From positions 1 through 64,000 of the forward strand of contig JBEVMR010000071.1 of NCBI GenBank assembly GCA_040508545.1: DNA of 64,000 nucleotides. Direction: 5' to 3'. The DNA comes from VRUE01 sp040508545 (lineage in GTDB: Bacteria > Actinomycetota > Thermoleophilia > Solirubrobacterales > 70-9). The translations under genes were made by a program, and so were the position numbers. The notes below the pieces were generated by a model that saw nothing but the letters and a program-made list of their open reading frames with translations, did no database searches and was not told where the DNA came from. Shown one piece after another: positions 1 to 8,627 of this stretch. Each line of letters opens with the position of its first letter. Position 1 is the stretch's first letter.

Positions 1-115
1 ATTGACCACACCTGAGCTGGGTCAATGTCGGATGCGCGCAAACTCGCCCCTGGCAGGTCTCGCCCAGCCCGCAAAGTCGGCAGGAACCTGCGGCGCTGGG
101 TTGAACCGGGCGTCA

Positions 116-325
116 ATGATCGAGGCGTCGAGAACCCTGATGAAGTCCGAGCCGGAGCTGGCTGAGCTACTGGCCGAGGTCGAGGGCGTCGAGGTGACGA
201 TGGCCGAGAAAGGCTTCGGCACCCGGGTCGAGATCCGCGCCGATGAGCGCTCTGGCCTCGAGGTGGCCGATCTGGAGCGCTTCCTGGATCACCTGGCAGA
301 GCCGCAGAAGCAGCCCTTCGCATAA
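116..325 (+). CDS. Small acidic hypothetical protein
   Basis: A short reading frame of 69 residues from ATG 116, rich in Glu, Leu and Ala (SEPELAELLAEVEGVEV), with no signal peptide, membrane segment or recognised motif. The same frame is open back to a TTG at position 2, but the residues before ATG 116 are Pro/Gly-rich and look less protein-like, so the internal ATG is preferred. There is no strong ribosome binding site. It ends 17 bases before the next gene and could be co-transcribed with it. Function unknown. Confidence 0.4.
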   Translation: MIEASRTLMKSEPELAELLAEVEGVEVTMAEKGFGTRVEIRADERSGLEVADLERFLDHLAEPQKQPFA

Positions 326-342
326 CCAAGGAGAAGACCGAC

Positions 343-1071
343 TTGAAGCAGCTGAGCAAGCACCTGACCTTCGCCAACGTGATTTCCTGCATCGCGCTCT
401 TCATGGCGCTCAGCGGCGCGGCCTTCGCGGCCAAGACGACGCTCGGCAACAAGGTGGTCAAGACCAAGAACCTGGCCAACGGCTCGGTTACGGCGCTCAA
501 GCTGGGTAACGGTTCGGTCACGACCCTGAAGCTGAAGAACGGCGCGGTGACCGGTCCCAAGATTGGCCCCGGCGCGGTCGGCTCGAGCGCGCTGGCCGGG
601 GGCTCGGTCCGCTCGGCGCAGCTCGGTGGCGGCGTGGTGACCGAGGGCAAGCTGAAAAACGGCGCCGTGACCGAGGCAAAGATCTTCAATAGCGCCGTCA
701 CCAACTCGAAGCTCGGGCCCAACTCGGTGGCGACCGGCAAGGTCCAGGACGGGGCGATCACTGCCGCGAAGCTCACTTCGAGTCTCTATGCGCAGCTGAT
801 CAAGAACGTCTCCTATGAGACGAAAGAAAGCACGAAAAACGACGACGGAAACTCAAAGACGATCACCGCCGTTTGCCCCTCCGGCAAGCAGGTGATTGGC
901 GGCGGCAGCCGCGTCCTCGGGCCCAACACGAAAGTCGTGATTTCCGAGTCTGCGCCGTCCGCCGCCGACAGCAGCGGCAAACGCGTCGGTTGGGTGGCTT
1001 CGGGTCGCGAGATCGAACCTGAGACCGGCGAATGGTCGGTCGAGGCCTACGCGATCTGCGCTGAACTCTGA
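343..1071 (+). CDS. Secreted decapeptide-repeat protein
   Basis: Starts at TTG 343 behind an AAGGAG site. Residues 8-30 form a hydrophobic export signal or anchor ending in AFAA. Residues 46-145 are ten consecutive 10-residue units of the form N-G-[SA]-V-T-x-x-K-L-x (for example NGSVTALKLG, NGAVTGPKIG, DGAITAAKLT) with no gap, which suggests a regular solenoid or stalk. Residues 150-242 form a non-repetitive C-terminal domain with a CPSGKQVIGGGS motif and two Cys residues (near 174 and 239) that could form a disulfide. Similar repeat proteins are common in Thermoleophilia, with no defined role that I know of. A surface stalk or adhesin is inference. The collagen-like protein at 22204-23142 carries two related decads. 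Confidence 0.8.
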   Translation: MKQLSKHLTFANVISCIALFMALSGAAFAAKTTLGNKVVKTKNLANGSVTALKLGNGSVTTLKLKNGAVTGPKIGPGAVGSSALAGGSVRSAQLGGGVVTEGKLKNGAVTEAKIFNSAVTNSKLGPNSVATGKVQDGAITAAKLTSSLYAQLIKNVSYETKESTKNDDGNSKTITAVCPSGKQVIGGGSRVLGPNTKVVISESAPSAADSSGKRVGWVASGREIEPETGEWSVEAYAICAEL

Positions 1072-1097
1072 GTTTCTCGCAGTCAAGCCCAAGCTCG

Positions 1098-1121
1098 AAG
1101 GGCCCGCTGAGGCGGGCCCTT
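1098..1121 (+). terminator. Rho-independent-type terminator hairpin
   Basis: Perfect 10-bp inverted repeat AAGGGCCCGC / GCGGGCCCTT with a 4-base loop, 26 bases after the stop codon of the decapeptide-repeat gene. There is no real T-tract, which is usual in high-GC genomes. Confidence 0.75.
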
Positions 1122-1172
1122 CGCCGTCTCAGGGCACGGCTCGCCGTCCCGAAATAGACTGCGGCGCCTTCC

Positions 1173-2741
1173 ATGCGCGAGAAGAACCCGATCACCCACG
1201 AGGAGAAGCTCGCCTACCTGCGCGAGCTGCGCGAGGCGGCGGTCCACTCCGCCTCCGAGGAGGCTGTAGAGAAGCAGCACGCCAAGGGCAAGCTGACCGC
1301 CCGCGAGCGGATCGAGAAGCTGCTCGATCCCGGCTCCTTCGAGGAGCTCGACACCTTCGTCCGCCACCGCACCTACGACTTCGAGATGCAGAAAAAGCGG
1401 CCCTGGGGCGACGCCGTCGTCACCGGCCACGGCACGATAGATGGCAGAACCGTTTTCGTCTTCTCCCAGGACTTCACCGTCTTCGGGGGCAGCCTCGGCG
1501 AGGTGATGGCGGAGAAGATGTGCACGGTGATGGACCAGGCCGCCGCCGTCGGCGCGCCGGTGGTCGGCATCAACGACTCCGGCGGTGCCCGGATCCAGGA
1601 GGGGGTCGTCTCGCTCGGCGCCTACGGCGACGTCTTCGTCCGCAACGTGCAGTGCTCCGGCGTGATCCCGCAGATCAGCGTGATCATGGGCCCCTGCGCG
1701 GGCGGCGCCGTCTACTCGCCGGCGATGACCGACTTCATCTTCATGGTCAAAGAGACCTCGCACATGTTCATCACGGGCCCGGAAGTGATCAAGACGGTGA
1801 CCGGCGAGGAAGTCGAGTTCGAGGAGCTCGGCGGGGCGATGAGCCACAACAGCAAGTCGGGCGTTGCCCACTTCGCCGCCGAGGACGAGGAGAGCTGCCT
1901 CGAGGACGTCCGCTACCTGCTCGGCTTCCTGCCCTCGAACAACCTCGAGGCGCCGCCCCGCTTCACCCCCGACGACGATCCCGAGCGCGAAGACGAGGAG
2001 CTCGAAACGATCGTCCCCGACGATCCCTCCAAGCCCTACGACATGCGCGACGTGATCGCCCGCATCGTCGACGACGAGGAATTCTTCGAGGTCCACGAGC
2101 ACTTTGCCAAGAACATCGTCTGCGGTTTCTCCCGCCTCGACGGCTTCCCGGTCGGCATCGTCGGCAACCAGCCCGCGCACCTGGCCGGCGTCCTCGACAT
2201 CGAGGCCTCGGAGAAGGCGGCCCGCTTCGTCCGCACCTGCGACTGCTACAACGTCCCGATCCTCACCTTCACCGACGTGCCCGGCTTCCTGCCCGGCACC
2301 GACCAGGAGTGGAACGGGATCATCCGCCACGGCGCCAAGCTGCTCTACGCCTTCACCGAGGCGACCGTGCCGAAGCTCACCGTCGTCACCCGCAAGGCCT
2401 ACGGCGGCGCCTACGACGTGATGGCCTCCAAGCACATGCTGGCCGACTACAACGTCGCCTGGCCGACCGCCGAGGTCGCGGTGATGGGGCCGGAGGGCGC
2501 GGTCAACATCATCTATCGCAAGGACATCGCCTCCTCGCCGACCCCCGACGAGCGCCGTCAGAAGCTGATCGACGACTACAAAGCCCACTTCGCCAATCCC
2601 TACTCGGCGGCGGAGCGCGGTTACATCGACGACGTGATCGAGCCCAAGGAAACGCGCCCCAAGCTGGTCAAGGCGCTGCGCATGCTGCAGTCCAAGCGGG
2701 TCGATCAGCCGAAGCGCAAGCACGGCAACATCCCGCTGTAA
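1173..2741 (+). CDS. pccB: Acyl-CoA (propionyl-CoA type) carboxylase carboxyltransferase subunit
   Basis: A 522-residue biotin-dependent carboxyltransferase beta chain, which moves CO2 from carboxybiotin to an acyl-CoA such as propionyl- or acetyl-CoA. Full length for the family. The N-terminal half has the acyl-CoA-binding oxyanion loop GINDSGGARIQEGV and the PCAGGAVYSPA motif. The C-terminal half has FLPGTDQEWNGIIRHGAKLL and the RKAYGGAYDVM / AVMGPEGAVNIIYR signatures. Start is ATG 1173. The biotin-carrying alpha subunit is not in the window. The TetR genes that follow may control it or other acyl-CoA genes, which is inference only. Which acyl-CoA it prefers cannot be fixed from sequence alone. 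Confidence 0.93.
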   Translation: MREKNPITHEEKLAYLRELREAAVHSASEEAVEKQHAKGKLTARERIEKLLDPGSFEELDTFVRHRTYDFEMQKKRPWGDAVVTGHGTIDGRTVFVFSQDFTVFGGSLGEVMAEKMCTVMDQAAAVGAPVVGINDSGGARIQEGVVSLGAYGDVFVRNVQCSGVIPQISVIMGPCAGGAVYSPAMTDFIFMVKETSHMFITGPEVIKTVTGEEVEFEELGGAMSHNSKSGVAHFAAEDEESCLEDVRYLLGFLPSNNLEAPPRFTPDDDPEREDEELETIVPDDPSKPYDMRDVIARIVDDEEFFEVHEHFAKNIVCGFSRLDGFPVGIVGNQPAHLAGVLDIEASEKAARFVRTCDCYNVPILTFTDVPGFLPGTDQEWNGIIRHGAKLLYAFTEATVPKLTVVTRKAYGGAYDVMASKHMLADYNVAWPTAEVAVMGPEGAVNIIYRKDIASSPTPDERRQKLIDDYKAHFANPYSAAERGYIDDVIEPKETRPKLVKALRMLQSKRVDQPKRKHGNIPL

Positions 2742-2747
2742 GCGCCG

Positions 2748-3449
2748 CTACCGCTTGGGTGGTCCCTGGGCCGCCGCGGCACGACGCGCCTGCCAGGTAG
2801 CCAGCGGGGCGGCGGCCATCTCCTCCCAGGCGGCGTCCTCGCCGAAGTACTGCATGGCGACGAAGTGGAGCAGGCCGGGGAGCATCTCGGGGGCACGCTC
2901 GGCGTCGCCGTCCAACAGCTTCGCCGCCAAAAGGGTGTCGATCGCCCCTACAATGAAGTCAGACGTAATAGGAGGTGGAGCTTGGCGAGAGGGGATCTCG
3001 CGGCGTGCGCTGTCCAGCGCACGGGAGAGGCGCTCCATCAAATCGCGCCGCTGGGCGAGCGACTGCTCGCCGGCCGCGTGCACCTCGACCAGCAGCGCCT
3101 TGGCGATCGCCGGCTGGTTGGCGCAGAACTCGAGCAGCTCGGCCAGGGCCGCCCGCATGCCCTCGCGCCAGGAGGGCTGGCGCTTGGCGGCGGCGATCAG
3201 CCGCCGGTAGAGCCACTCCCCGGTGTCGGCATAGGCCTTCGCGAAGCAGTCCTCGCGGTCCGTGAAGTGCTTGTAGAAGGTGGCCCGGCTCGTCTGTGCG
3301 CGCTCGATCACGTGCCTGACGGCCACCTGGTCGTAGCCGATCTCGCCGCTGGTGGCGAGCATCGCCTGCAGGATTCGCTCGCGGGGGGGACGACCGCCGC
3401 GGGCGCCTGGGAAAGCGAGGACGATGCCGCTGTCGTTATCCGAAAACAT
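2748..3449 (-). CDS. TetR/AcrR family transcriptional regulator
   Basis: A 233-residue TetR-type repressor. The DNA-binding helix-turn-helix is at about residues 22-68, with RERILQAMLATSGEIGYDQ and the recognition stretch AQTSRATFYKHFTDREDCF. The rest is a helical ligand-binding domain of unknown specificity. It faces the carboxyltransferase gene tail to tail with 6 bases between them, and is divergent from the next TetR gene across a low-GC spacer that carries inverted repeats, a likely place for autoregulation. Start ATG 3449. Confidence 0.9.
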   Translation of the reverse strand: MFSDNDSGIVLAFPGARGGRPPRERILQAMLATSGEIGYDQVAVRHVIERAQTSRATFYKHFTDREDCFAKAYADTGEWLYRRLIAAAKRQPSWREGMRAALAELLEFCANQPAIAKALLVEVHAAGEQSLAQRRDLMERLSRALDSARREIPSRQAPPPITSDFIVGAIDTLLAAKLLDGDAERAPEMLPGLLHFVAMQYFGEDAAWEEMAAAPLATWQARRAAAAQGPPKR

Positions 3450-3548
3450 ACTCCTTTTGTCTAGGTATAGCAGCTTTTAGAAACGAGGATGCCTAGAACG
3501 TAATGTTTTCTGTAGAAAAGGGAAATAGACATCAGATGTATGTTTTGG
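3441..3548. promoter_or_regulatory. Divergent TetR-TetR promoter region with inverted repeats
   Basis: Between the two divergent TetR genes the sequence turns AT-rich. Mirror-image CGAAAACATAC (3441-3451) and GTATGTTTTGG (3538-3548) bracket it, with a third partial copy TAATGTTTTCTG at 3501-3512. A perfect ACATC-A-GATGT palindrome lies at 3529-3539, and TCTAGG (3460-3465) pairs with CCTAGA (3492-3497). These are candidate operator half-sites. Which regulator binds is unknown. Confidence 0.45.
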
Positions 3549-3560
3549 TACCGTCTTGGA

Positions 3561-4247
3561 ATGGCCGACTCGCGTTCGCTCTCGGAACGCCTTTCGAAAT
3601 TGCCCCCGGGGCGCCACCTGATCCCGCGCGACTTCGTCTCCCAGAACCAGCGCGAGCGGATGCTGCTGGCAACCGCCGAGCTTGTCGCCGAGCGCGGCTA
3701 CCAAAAGACGACGATCGAGCTGATCGCGAAAACGGCGCGGGTCGCCCTGGTCACCTTCTACGAGCACTTCGCCAACAAGGAAGAGTGCTTTCTCGCTGCC
3801 TTCGACGAGAGCGTGGCGGCCGCCGGCGAGGTCTTCGCCGAGCTGGTCGACCTCGAGCAGCCATGGGTCGACCAGATCTCCAGTGGCCTCGAGGTCTTCC
3901 TCGAGATGGTCGTCGCCGAGCAGGCGCGGGCCAAGCTCTGCATCGTCGAGAGCCAGGCGGCCGGGGGGGAAGCCCTGGCTCGCTACCAGTCGATGCTGGA
4001 GAGCGTCGCGCCGAAGCTGCGCGAGGGCCGCGAGCTGAACCCGCGCACGAGCCGGCTGCCGGACGGCCTCGAGGTGGCGATCGTGGGTGGCTTGATGTGG
4101 CTGGTCCACCAGCGGTTGATCTCCGGCCAGGTCGACGATCTCAAGGGCCTGCTGCCGGAGATGCTGCAGGTGACGCTGACGCCCTATGTCGGGGAGGTCG
4201 AGGCGGCGCGCGCTGCGGAGGCTGCCCAGGCCCGGGCAGCGGCTTAG
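3561..4247 (+). CDS. TetR/AcrR family transcriptional regulator
   Basis: A 228-residue TetR regulator from ATG 3561. An ATG at 3540 is in frame, but the residues it adds (MFWYRLG) lie in the probable operator region. After a leader with PPGRHLIPRDFVSQNQRERM, the helix-turn-helix spans about residues 28-78 and ends VALVTFYEHFANKEECF. The ligand-binding half is unassigned. It is clearly paralogous to the regulator at 4968-5657, which has the same PxGRHxxPRxFxxQNQRER leader and ends in the same TLxPYVGxxEA motif. Confidence 0.88.
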   Translation: MADSRSLSERLSKLPPGRHLIPRDFVSQNQRERMLLATAELVAERGYQKTTIELIAKTARVALVTFYEHFANKEECFLAAFDESVAAAGEVFAELVDLEQPWVDQISSGLEVFLEMVVAEQARAKLCIVESQAAGGEALARYQSMLESVAPKLREGRELNPRTSRLPDGLEVAIVGGLMWLVHQRLISGQVDDLKGLLPEMLQVTLTPYVGEVEAARAAEAAQARAAA

Positions 4248-4296
4248 TGGCCGCCAGTCGGGGGCGGCAAAGCGCGGGGAGTTGGGCCAGGACGAT

Positions 4297-4917
4297 GTGA
4301 GCGGCCCGCACAGAGGACGCGATCCGGCGCGGGACAGGATCGCCGCCGCGATGATCGAGATGGTTGCCGAACACGGCTTCGCGGCGGTCGACATAGAGAC
4401 GGTCTGCCAGCGGGGCCAGGTGGGCCCCGGCCACTTCGACCGCTGCTTCGCCGATCTCGAAGACTGCTTCCTGACCGTCCACGACGAGGTGATGGAGGAG
4501 CTCTGCGCGCGGGTCGACAGCGCTTGCAATGGTCGCGAGGCATGGCACGACAGGATCTGGGCGGCGGGCGTGGCGGCGACGCGCTACCTGCAGGAGGACT
4601 CGACCCGTGCCCGCTTCCTCGTCGTCTCCGTCAACGGCGCCGGCGGCGGCGCCCAGTCCCGCCGCGACCGGATCGTGCAGCGGATCGCCGATTTTCTCGA
4701 CGGCGGCAGGGGCGAGGTCGACGGAGAGCGGCGGATGTCCCGTTGCACCGCTGAAATCACCGCCGGTGCGGTCTACGGCACGATCCTGACCAAGGTCGAG
4801 ACCGGCTCGATCGAACGCGGCGAGGAGTTTCTCCCGGAGCTGATCTACCTGGCGACGATGCCTTACCTCGGCGCCCGCGCCGCCGAGGACGAGCTGCTGG
4901 TCCAGCCGCTGCGCTAG
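4297..4917 (+). CDS. TetR-like transcriptional regulator
   Basis: A 206-residue TetR-like protein from GTG 4297, with a weak GGGGAG site about 15 bases upstream. The same frame extends upstream into the previous gene, but those residues are Arg-rich shadow sequence. The helix-turn-helix is at about residues 10-60 (RDRIAAAMIEMVAEHGFAAV, then VGPGHFDRCFADLEDCFL). The recognition helix HFDRCFAD departs from the usual TFYxHF, so the DNA target probably differs from its neighbours. Second of three co-directional TetR genes. Confidence 0.8.
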   Translation: MSGPHRGRDPARDRIAAAMIEMVAEHGFAAVDIETVCQRGQVGPGHFDRCFADLEDCFLTVHDEVMEELCARVDSACNGREAWHDRIWAAGVAATRYLQEDSTRARFLVVSVNGAGGGAQSRRDRIVQRIADFLDGGRGEVDGERRMSRCTAEITAGAVYGTILTKVETGSIERGEEFLPELIYLATMPYLGARAAEDELLVQPLR

Positions 4918-4967
4918 GAGGGGCCGCAAGCGCTCGTGACCGCCAGGCTCTGGGGTATCGTCGGCGC

Positions 4968-5657
4968 GTGGCGAAAGGCAAGGGGAAAAAGGGCGAGGAG
5001 TCGACGGCCACTGCGGCCGACTCGCCGCGGCTGCCCGCCGGGCGCCACGGCCTACCGCGCGAGTTCATCGTCCAGAACCAGCGCGAGCGGATCGTCACGG
5101 CGTTGGTGGACACAGTCGCCGAGCGCGGCTACAACGCCACCACCGTGGCCAACATCACCAAGGCCGCGTCGGTCTCACGCCGCACCTTCTACGAGCACTT
5201 CGCCGACAAGGAAGCCTGCTTTCTCGCTGCCTACGAGATGGTCGCCGACCACCTCGCCACCGCCATGCGCGCTGCGGCCGAGTCCTTCGAGGAGTGGCCG
5301 CAGAAGGTCCGGGCGGCGCTGGCGACGATGCTGAGCTTCCTCGCCGGCGAGCCGGAGCTGGCGCGCATCTGCATGATCGAGCCGGTCGCCGCGGGCGGTG
5401 AGATCGCCGCCCGCCACCGCGCCTCGATGCAGGGGCTGGTCGAGATCCTCAAGGCCGGTCGCCCCCAGCACAGCGGCGAGCACCCGTTGCCAGAGGCGAC
5501 CGAGGAGACCCTGGTCGGCGGCATCGTCTCGCTGATCGTGCGGGAGATCAGCGCCGGCCGCACCGAGCAGCTGGAGAGCCTGCTGCCTGACCTGGTCGAG
5601 CTGACGCTGAGCCCCTACGTCGGTGGTGAAGAGGCCGAGCGGCTAGCTCGCCAGTAG
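4968..5657 (+). CDS. TetR/AcrR family transcriptional regulator
   Basis: A 229-residue TetR regulator from GTG 4968 with a Lys-rich N-terminal tail (MAKGKGKKGEE). It then has RLPAGRHGLPREFIVQNQRER and a canonical helix-turn-helix with VSRRTFYEHFADKEACF. It is a paralogue of the gene at 3561-4247, which points to local duplication. It converges on the potC-like gene with 14 bases between the stops. Ligand and targets unknown. Confidence 0.9.
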   Translation: MAKGKGKKGEESTATAADSPRLPAGRHGLPREFIVQNQRERIVTALVDTVAERGYNATTVANITKAASVSRRTFYEHFADKEACFLAAYEMVADHLATAMRAAAESFEEWPQKVRAALATMLSFLAGEPELARICMIEPVAAGGEIAARHRASMQGLVEILKAGRPQHSGEHPLPEATEETLVGGIVSLIVREISAGRTEQLESLLPDLVELTLSPYVGGEEAERLARQ

Positions 5658-5671
5658 CGGGAGTCCCCCTC

Positions 5672-6517
5672 CTAGGGAACGGCGGTTGCCTCGGCCTCGA
5701 CCGCCCCGCCCTTTGCCGTCGCGGCACCGCCTTCCTCGCGGGTTAGGCGATGGGCGAGGTAGACGGGGATGATCGAGATCAGGATGACGATCACGGCGAC
5801 CGCGTTGACGATCGGCAGCTGATTGGGACGGAAGAGGTTGCGGAAGATCCAGATTGGCAGCGTTTCCTCGCTGGCGCCCAGCGTGAACGTGGTGACGATG
5901 ATCTCGTCGAAGGAGAGGGCAAAGGCGAGTAGGGCGCCCGCCGCCAGGGCGGTTTTGAGGCTGGGCAGCGTTACGAACCGGAAGGTCTGCCAAGAATGGG
6001 CGCCGAGGTCCGCCGAGGCTTCCTCGAATGAGGTCGAGACGCGCCGCAGTCGGGCGACGACGTTGTTGTAGACGACGACGATGCAGAAGGTGGCGTGGCC
6101 GACGATCACGGTGAAGAGGCCGAGGTCGATGCCGAACACCTGGGTGAAGGTGTTGCTCAGGGCGACGCCGGTGACGATTCCCGGCAGGGCGATCGGCAGC
6201 ACCACGAGGAAGGAGATCGTCTCCCGGCCGAAGAAGCGGTAGCGGGCCACCGCCAACGAGGCAAGCGTGCCAAGCACCATGGCGATCGCGGTTGCCGCCA
6301 GCCCGGCCTTCAGAGAGGTGAGGAACGCGTCGCGGGCAAACTCGTCGTCGATCGCCTTCGGGAACCAGTCGAGGGTGAGGCCGGGCGGCGGCCACTCGAG
6401 GATGTTGCTCGAGTTGAAGGCGTAGATCGCGACCACGATCAGCGGGATGTAGACGAAGGCGAGGCCGACGCCGACCGCGAGGCGAAGAAGGAGCGCGGCT
6501 CTTTTGGAGAGTCTCAT
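5672..6517 (-). CDS. potC: Spermidine/putrescine-type ABC transporter permease (PotC-like)
   Basis: A 281-residue inner-membrane permease with about six transmembrane segments. It carries the permease signature around SADLGAHSWQTFRFVTLPSL, the EAA-type loop that contacts the ATPase. The reading frame extends to 6997, but the start at ATG 6517 (MRLSKRAALLLRL) gives the normal length and leaves a 17-base gap to potB; the upstream part is shadow of potB. Last gene of the minus-strand operon potA-potD-potB-potC. The substrate is probably a polyamine or related cation, judged from family similarity alone. Confidence 0.9.
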   Translation of the reverse strand: MRLSKRAALLLRLAVGVGLAFVYIPLIVVAIYAFNSSNILEWPPPGLTLDWFPKAIDDEFARDAFLTSLKAGLAATAIAMVLGTLASLAVARYRFFGRETISFLVVLPIALPGIVTGVALSNTFTQVFGIDLGLFTVIVGHATFCIVVVYNNVVARLRRVSTSFEEASADLGAHSWQTFRFVTLPSLKTALAAGALLAFALSFDEIIVTTFTLGASEETLPIWIFRNLFRPNQLPIVNAVAVIVILISIIPVYLAHRLTREEGGAATAKGGAVEAEATAVP

Positions 6518-6534
6518 CTGGGGTCTCCGGCCAT

Positions 6535-7422
6535 CTAGATGTGCTCGAAGGCGCCCAGGCGGCGGGCGACCAGCAGGTAGGCGATCATCACGACGATCGG
6601 GACCAGCGCCAGGGCGGATGCGAACGGCAGGTTGTTGGTGATGTTGTTGAAGATGACGTTGCCGATGAACTGGTCGTTGGAGACCAGTTTGGGCGTGATG
6701 TAGTCGCCGAGGGTCAGCGCGAAGGTGAAGATCGAGCCGGCGACCACAGCGGGGAAGGCGAGCGGCAAGATCACCCGCCGGAAGGTGGTGAAAGGCGAGG
6801 CGCCGAGGTCCTCCGAGGCGCTGATCAGCGAGTTCGGGATGCGCTCGAGCCCGGCGTAGATCGGCAGCACCATGTAGGGCAGCCAGAGGTAGCTCATCAC
6901 CAGCCAAACGGCGGTGAGGCCAAAGCCCGGGCCGTGCAGCCCGAACGGCGCCAGCGCCCAGTTGATCACGCCGTCCTCCTGCAGCATCGTCCGCCACGAG
7001 TAGACCTTGACCACGTAGCTCGACCAGAGCGGCAGCAGCACGGCGACGACGAGGATCGCTTTGCCGCGACGGCTCGCCAGCTTCGCCATGTAGAAGGCGA
7101 TCGGGAAGGCGAGGACCGCGTCGGTGAGGGTGACGAGGGCGGCGATCAGGATCGTCCGCCCGACGATGTCGCGGTAGACCGGTTCGTCGACGAGGGTTTC
7201 GAAGTTTTCTAGGCCGAAGCCGCGGACGACTTCGCCGCTGAGCGGATCGACCGACCAGAAGCCGGCGATCAGCAGGACCGCGAGCGAGCCCAGGTAGCCG
7301 ACGACCAGCCAGCCGACGGGCCCGGCCAGCAGGGCGCCGACCTGGAGGCGACGGCGGCCGTGGAAGAAGTCGGCGAGCCGATGGCCCACCGACCTCCTCT
7401 CCACGACCGCCTCAACCGCCAT
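6535..7422 (-). CDS. potB: Spermidine/putrescine-type ABC transporter permease (PotB-like)
   Basis: A 295-residue permease with a cytosolic N-terminus (about 30 residues), then about six membrane segments and the EAA loop SASEDLGASPFTTFRRVILP. The LTLGDYITPKLV stretch is typical of PotB/PotH proteins. It is the first permease after the binding-protein gene, 17 bases downstream of it, and pairs with the PotC-like permease. Confidence 0.92.
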   Translation of the reverse strand: MAVEAVVERRSVGHRLADFFHGRRRLQVGALLAGPVGWLVVGYLGSLAVLLIAGFWSVDPLSGEVVRGFGLENFETLVDEPVYRDIVGRTILIAALVTLTDAVLAFPIAFYMAKLASRRGKAILVVAVLLPLWSSYVVKVYSWRTMLQEDGVINWALAPFGLHGPGFGLTAVWLVMSYLWLPYMVLPIYAGLERIPNSLISASEDLGASPFTTFRRVILPLAFPAVVAGSIFTFALTLGDYITPKLVSNDQFIGNVIFNNITNNLPFASALALVPIVVMIAYLLVARRLGAFEHI

Positions 7423-7439
7423 CGGTCAGAGGCCCGCGA

Positions 7440-8627
7440 TCAGCCCTTGATCGAGGTCCAGGCCTGGACCCAGTCGTTGTAGTCCTTGCAGTCGCTGGAC
7501 CCGTTGCCGCAGTCGGCGAGCGGGGTTTCCCAGAAGTAGACGCGCTTCCAGAAGGCCGCATCTTCGGCGTGGTATTTGTCGCAGAACCCTTTCTCCGCGG
7601 TCTGTTCGCAGGCCAGGCTCTGCGCCGGCGCCTCGCCGAAGAATTCCGCCACTTCGGCGTTCACCTTTGGCGAGACGATCCAGTCCATCCACTTGTACAT
7701 GCAGTTGGGGTGCTTGGATTGGTTGCTGACCATCCAGGTATCCGACCAACCGGTGGCGCCCTCGGAGGGGAGGAAGCCCTGGCTCGCCGGGCTCGCCGCC
7801 ACCGGTTTGCCTTCGCCCGTCAGTTCGAAGTACTGGTACTGCCAGGTGGTGCCGACCTGGACGTCGCCACCGGCAAATGCCGAGATCTGCTTGGCGGCTT
7901 CCGACCAGTATTCGCCGACGTTGGGACGCTGTTCTTCGAGCAGGTTCACAGCCGCTTCGAACTGCTCTTCGTTCAGCTCGTAGGGATTTTCGATCCCCAG
8001 GTCGGGCTGGTGCGCCTTCAGGTAGACGGCCGCGTCGGCGATGTAGATCGGGTCGTCGTAAGCGCTGATCTTGCCCTTGTATTTGGCGGCTTTTTCGGGA
8101 TCGAGGATGACGTCCCAGGAGGTTGGCGCCGGCTTGACGTCGTCGGTGTTCCACATCAGCAGGTTCGCGCCACGGCCATGTGGGATGCCGTAGTGGGTGC
8201 CGTCGAAGGTGTTGTAGGGCTGGTCCTTGAGTTCGTCGAAGATCGTCTCGTAGTTGGGGACGAGCTCGACGTTGACCGGGTCGACGTCGCCGCCGTCGAC
8301 CAGCCGCGCCGAGGCGTTGCCGGAGGCCGAGACGCCGTCGTACTGGCCCGTGCGCATCAGCTGGACCATTTCGTCGGAGGTGCCGGCGATCTTGTTACTG
8401 ACTTTGCAGCCGGTCTTCTGTTCGAACGGCTTCGTCCATTCCGGTTCGACGTAGCCGGCCCAGGAGATCAGGCTGAGTGCGCCCTCTCCCTTGCCGACCT
8501 TGGTCAATTCCTCGCCGCTAGTGTCGTCGTCGCTGGAGCCGCAGCCGGCGAGCAGCAGCATGAATGCGAGCAGTCCGGCGACCACCAGCCAGGCCACCTT
8601 TACGGGATGTGCGTTTTCTTTCCTCAC
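7440..8627 (-). CDS. potD: Extracellular solute-binding lipoprotein of the Pot transporter (PotD-like)
   Basis: A 395-residue binding protein. GTG 8627 follows a GAGGAGG site, and the GTG overlaps the stop of potA by four bases (GTGA), so translation is probably coupled. The signal peptide ends in the lipobox LLLAGC, so the protein should be anchored outside the membrane by a lipidated Cys. The mature part resembles PotD/PotF: LSLISWAGYVEPEW near the start, and GIPHGRGANLLMWNTD. A longer frame to 8687 lacks a ribosome binding site. Confidence 0.92.
   Translation of the reverse strand: MRKENAHPVKVAWLVVAGLLAFMLLLAGCGSSDDDTSGEELTKVGKGEGALSLISWAGYVEPEWTKPFEQKTGCKVSNKIAGTSDEMVQLMRTGQYDGVSASGNASARLVDGGDVDPVNVELVPNYETIFDELKDQPYNTFDGTHYGIPHGRGANLLMWNTDDVKPAPTSWDVILDPEKAAKYKGKISAYDDPIYIADAAVYLKAHQPDLGIENPYELNEEQFEAAVNLLEEQRPNVGEYWSEAAKQISAFAGGDVQVGTTWQYQYFELTGEGKPVAASPASQGFLPSEGATGWSDTWMVSNQSKHPNCMYKWMDWIVSPKVNAEVAEFFGEAPAQSLACEQTAEKGFCDKYHAEDAAFWKRVYFWETPLADCGNGSSDCKDYNDWVQAWTSIKG

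Noticed and set aside
1083..2723. 546-codon open frame on the minus strand opposite the carboxyltransferase gene
   Set aside because: It is an antisense shadow: Asp/Val/Gly-rich with no domain, while the plus strand encodes a clear family member. The same applies to long frames opposite the hybrid kinase (18996-20858), the alkylsulfatase (50184-51887) and trxB (54604-56118).
6518..6997. N-terminal extension of the PotC-like permease
   Set aside because: It overlaps potB completely, is Arg/Leu/Ala-rich in a shadow frame and has no homology to permeases.
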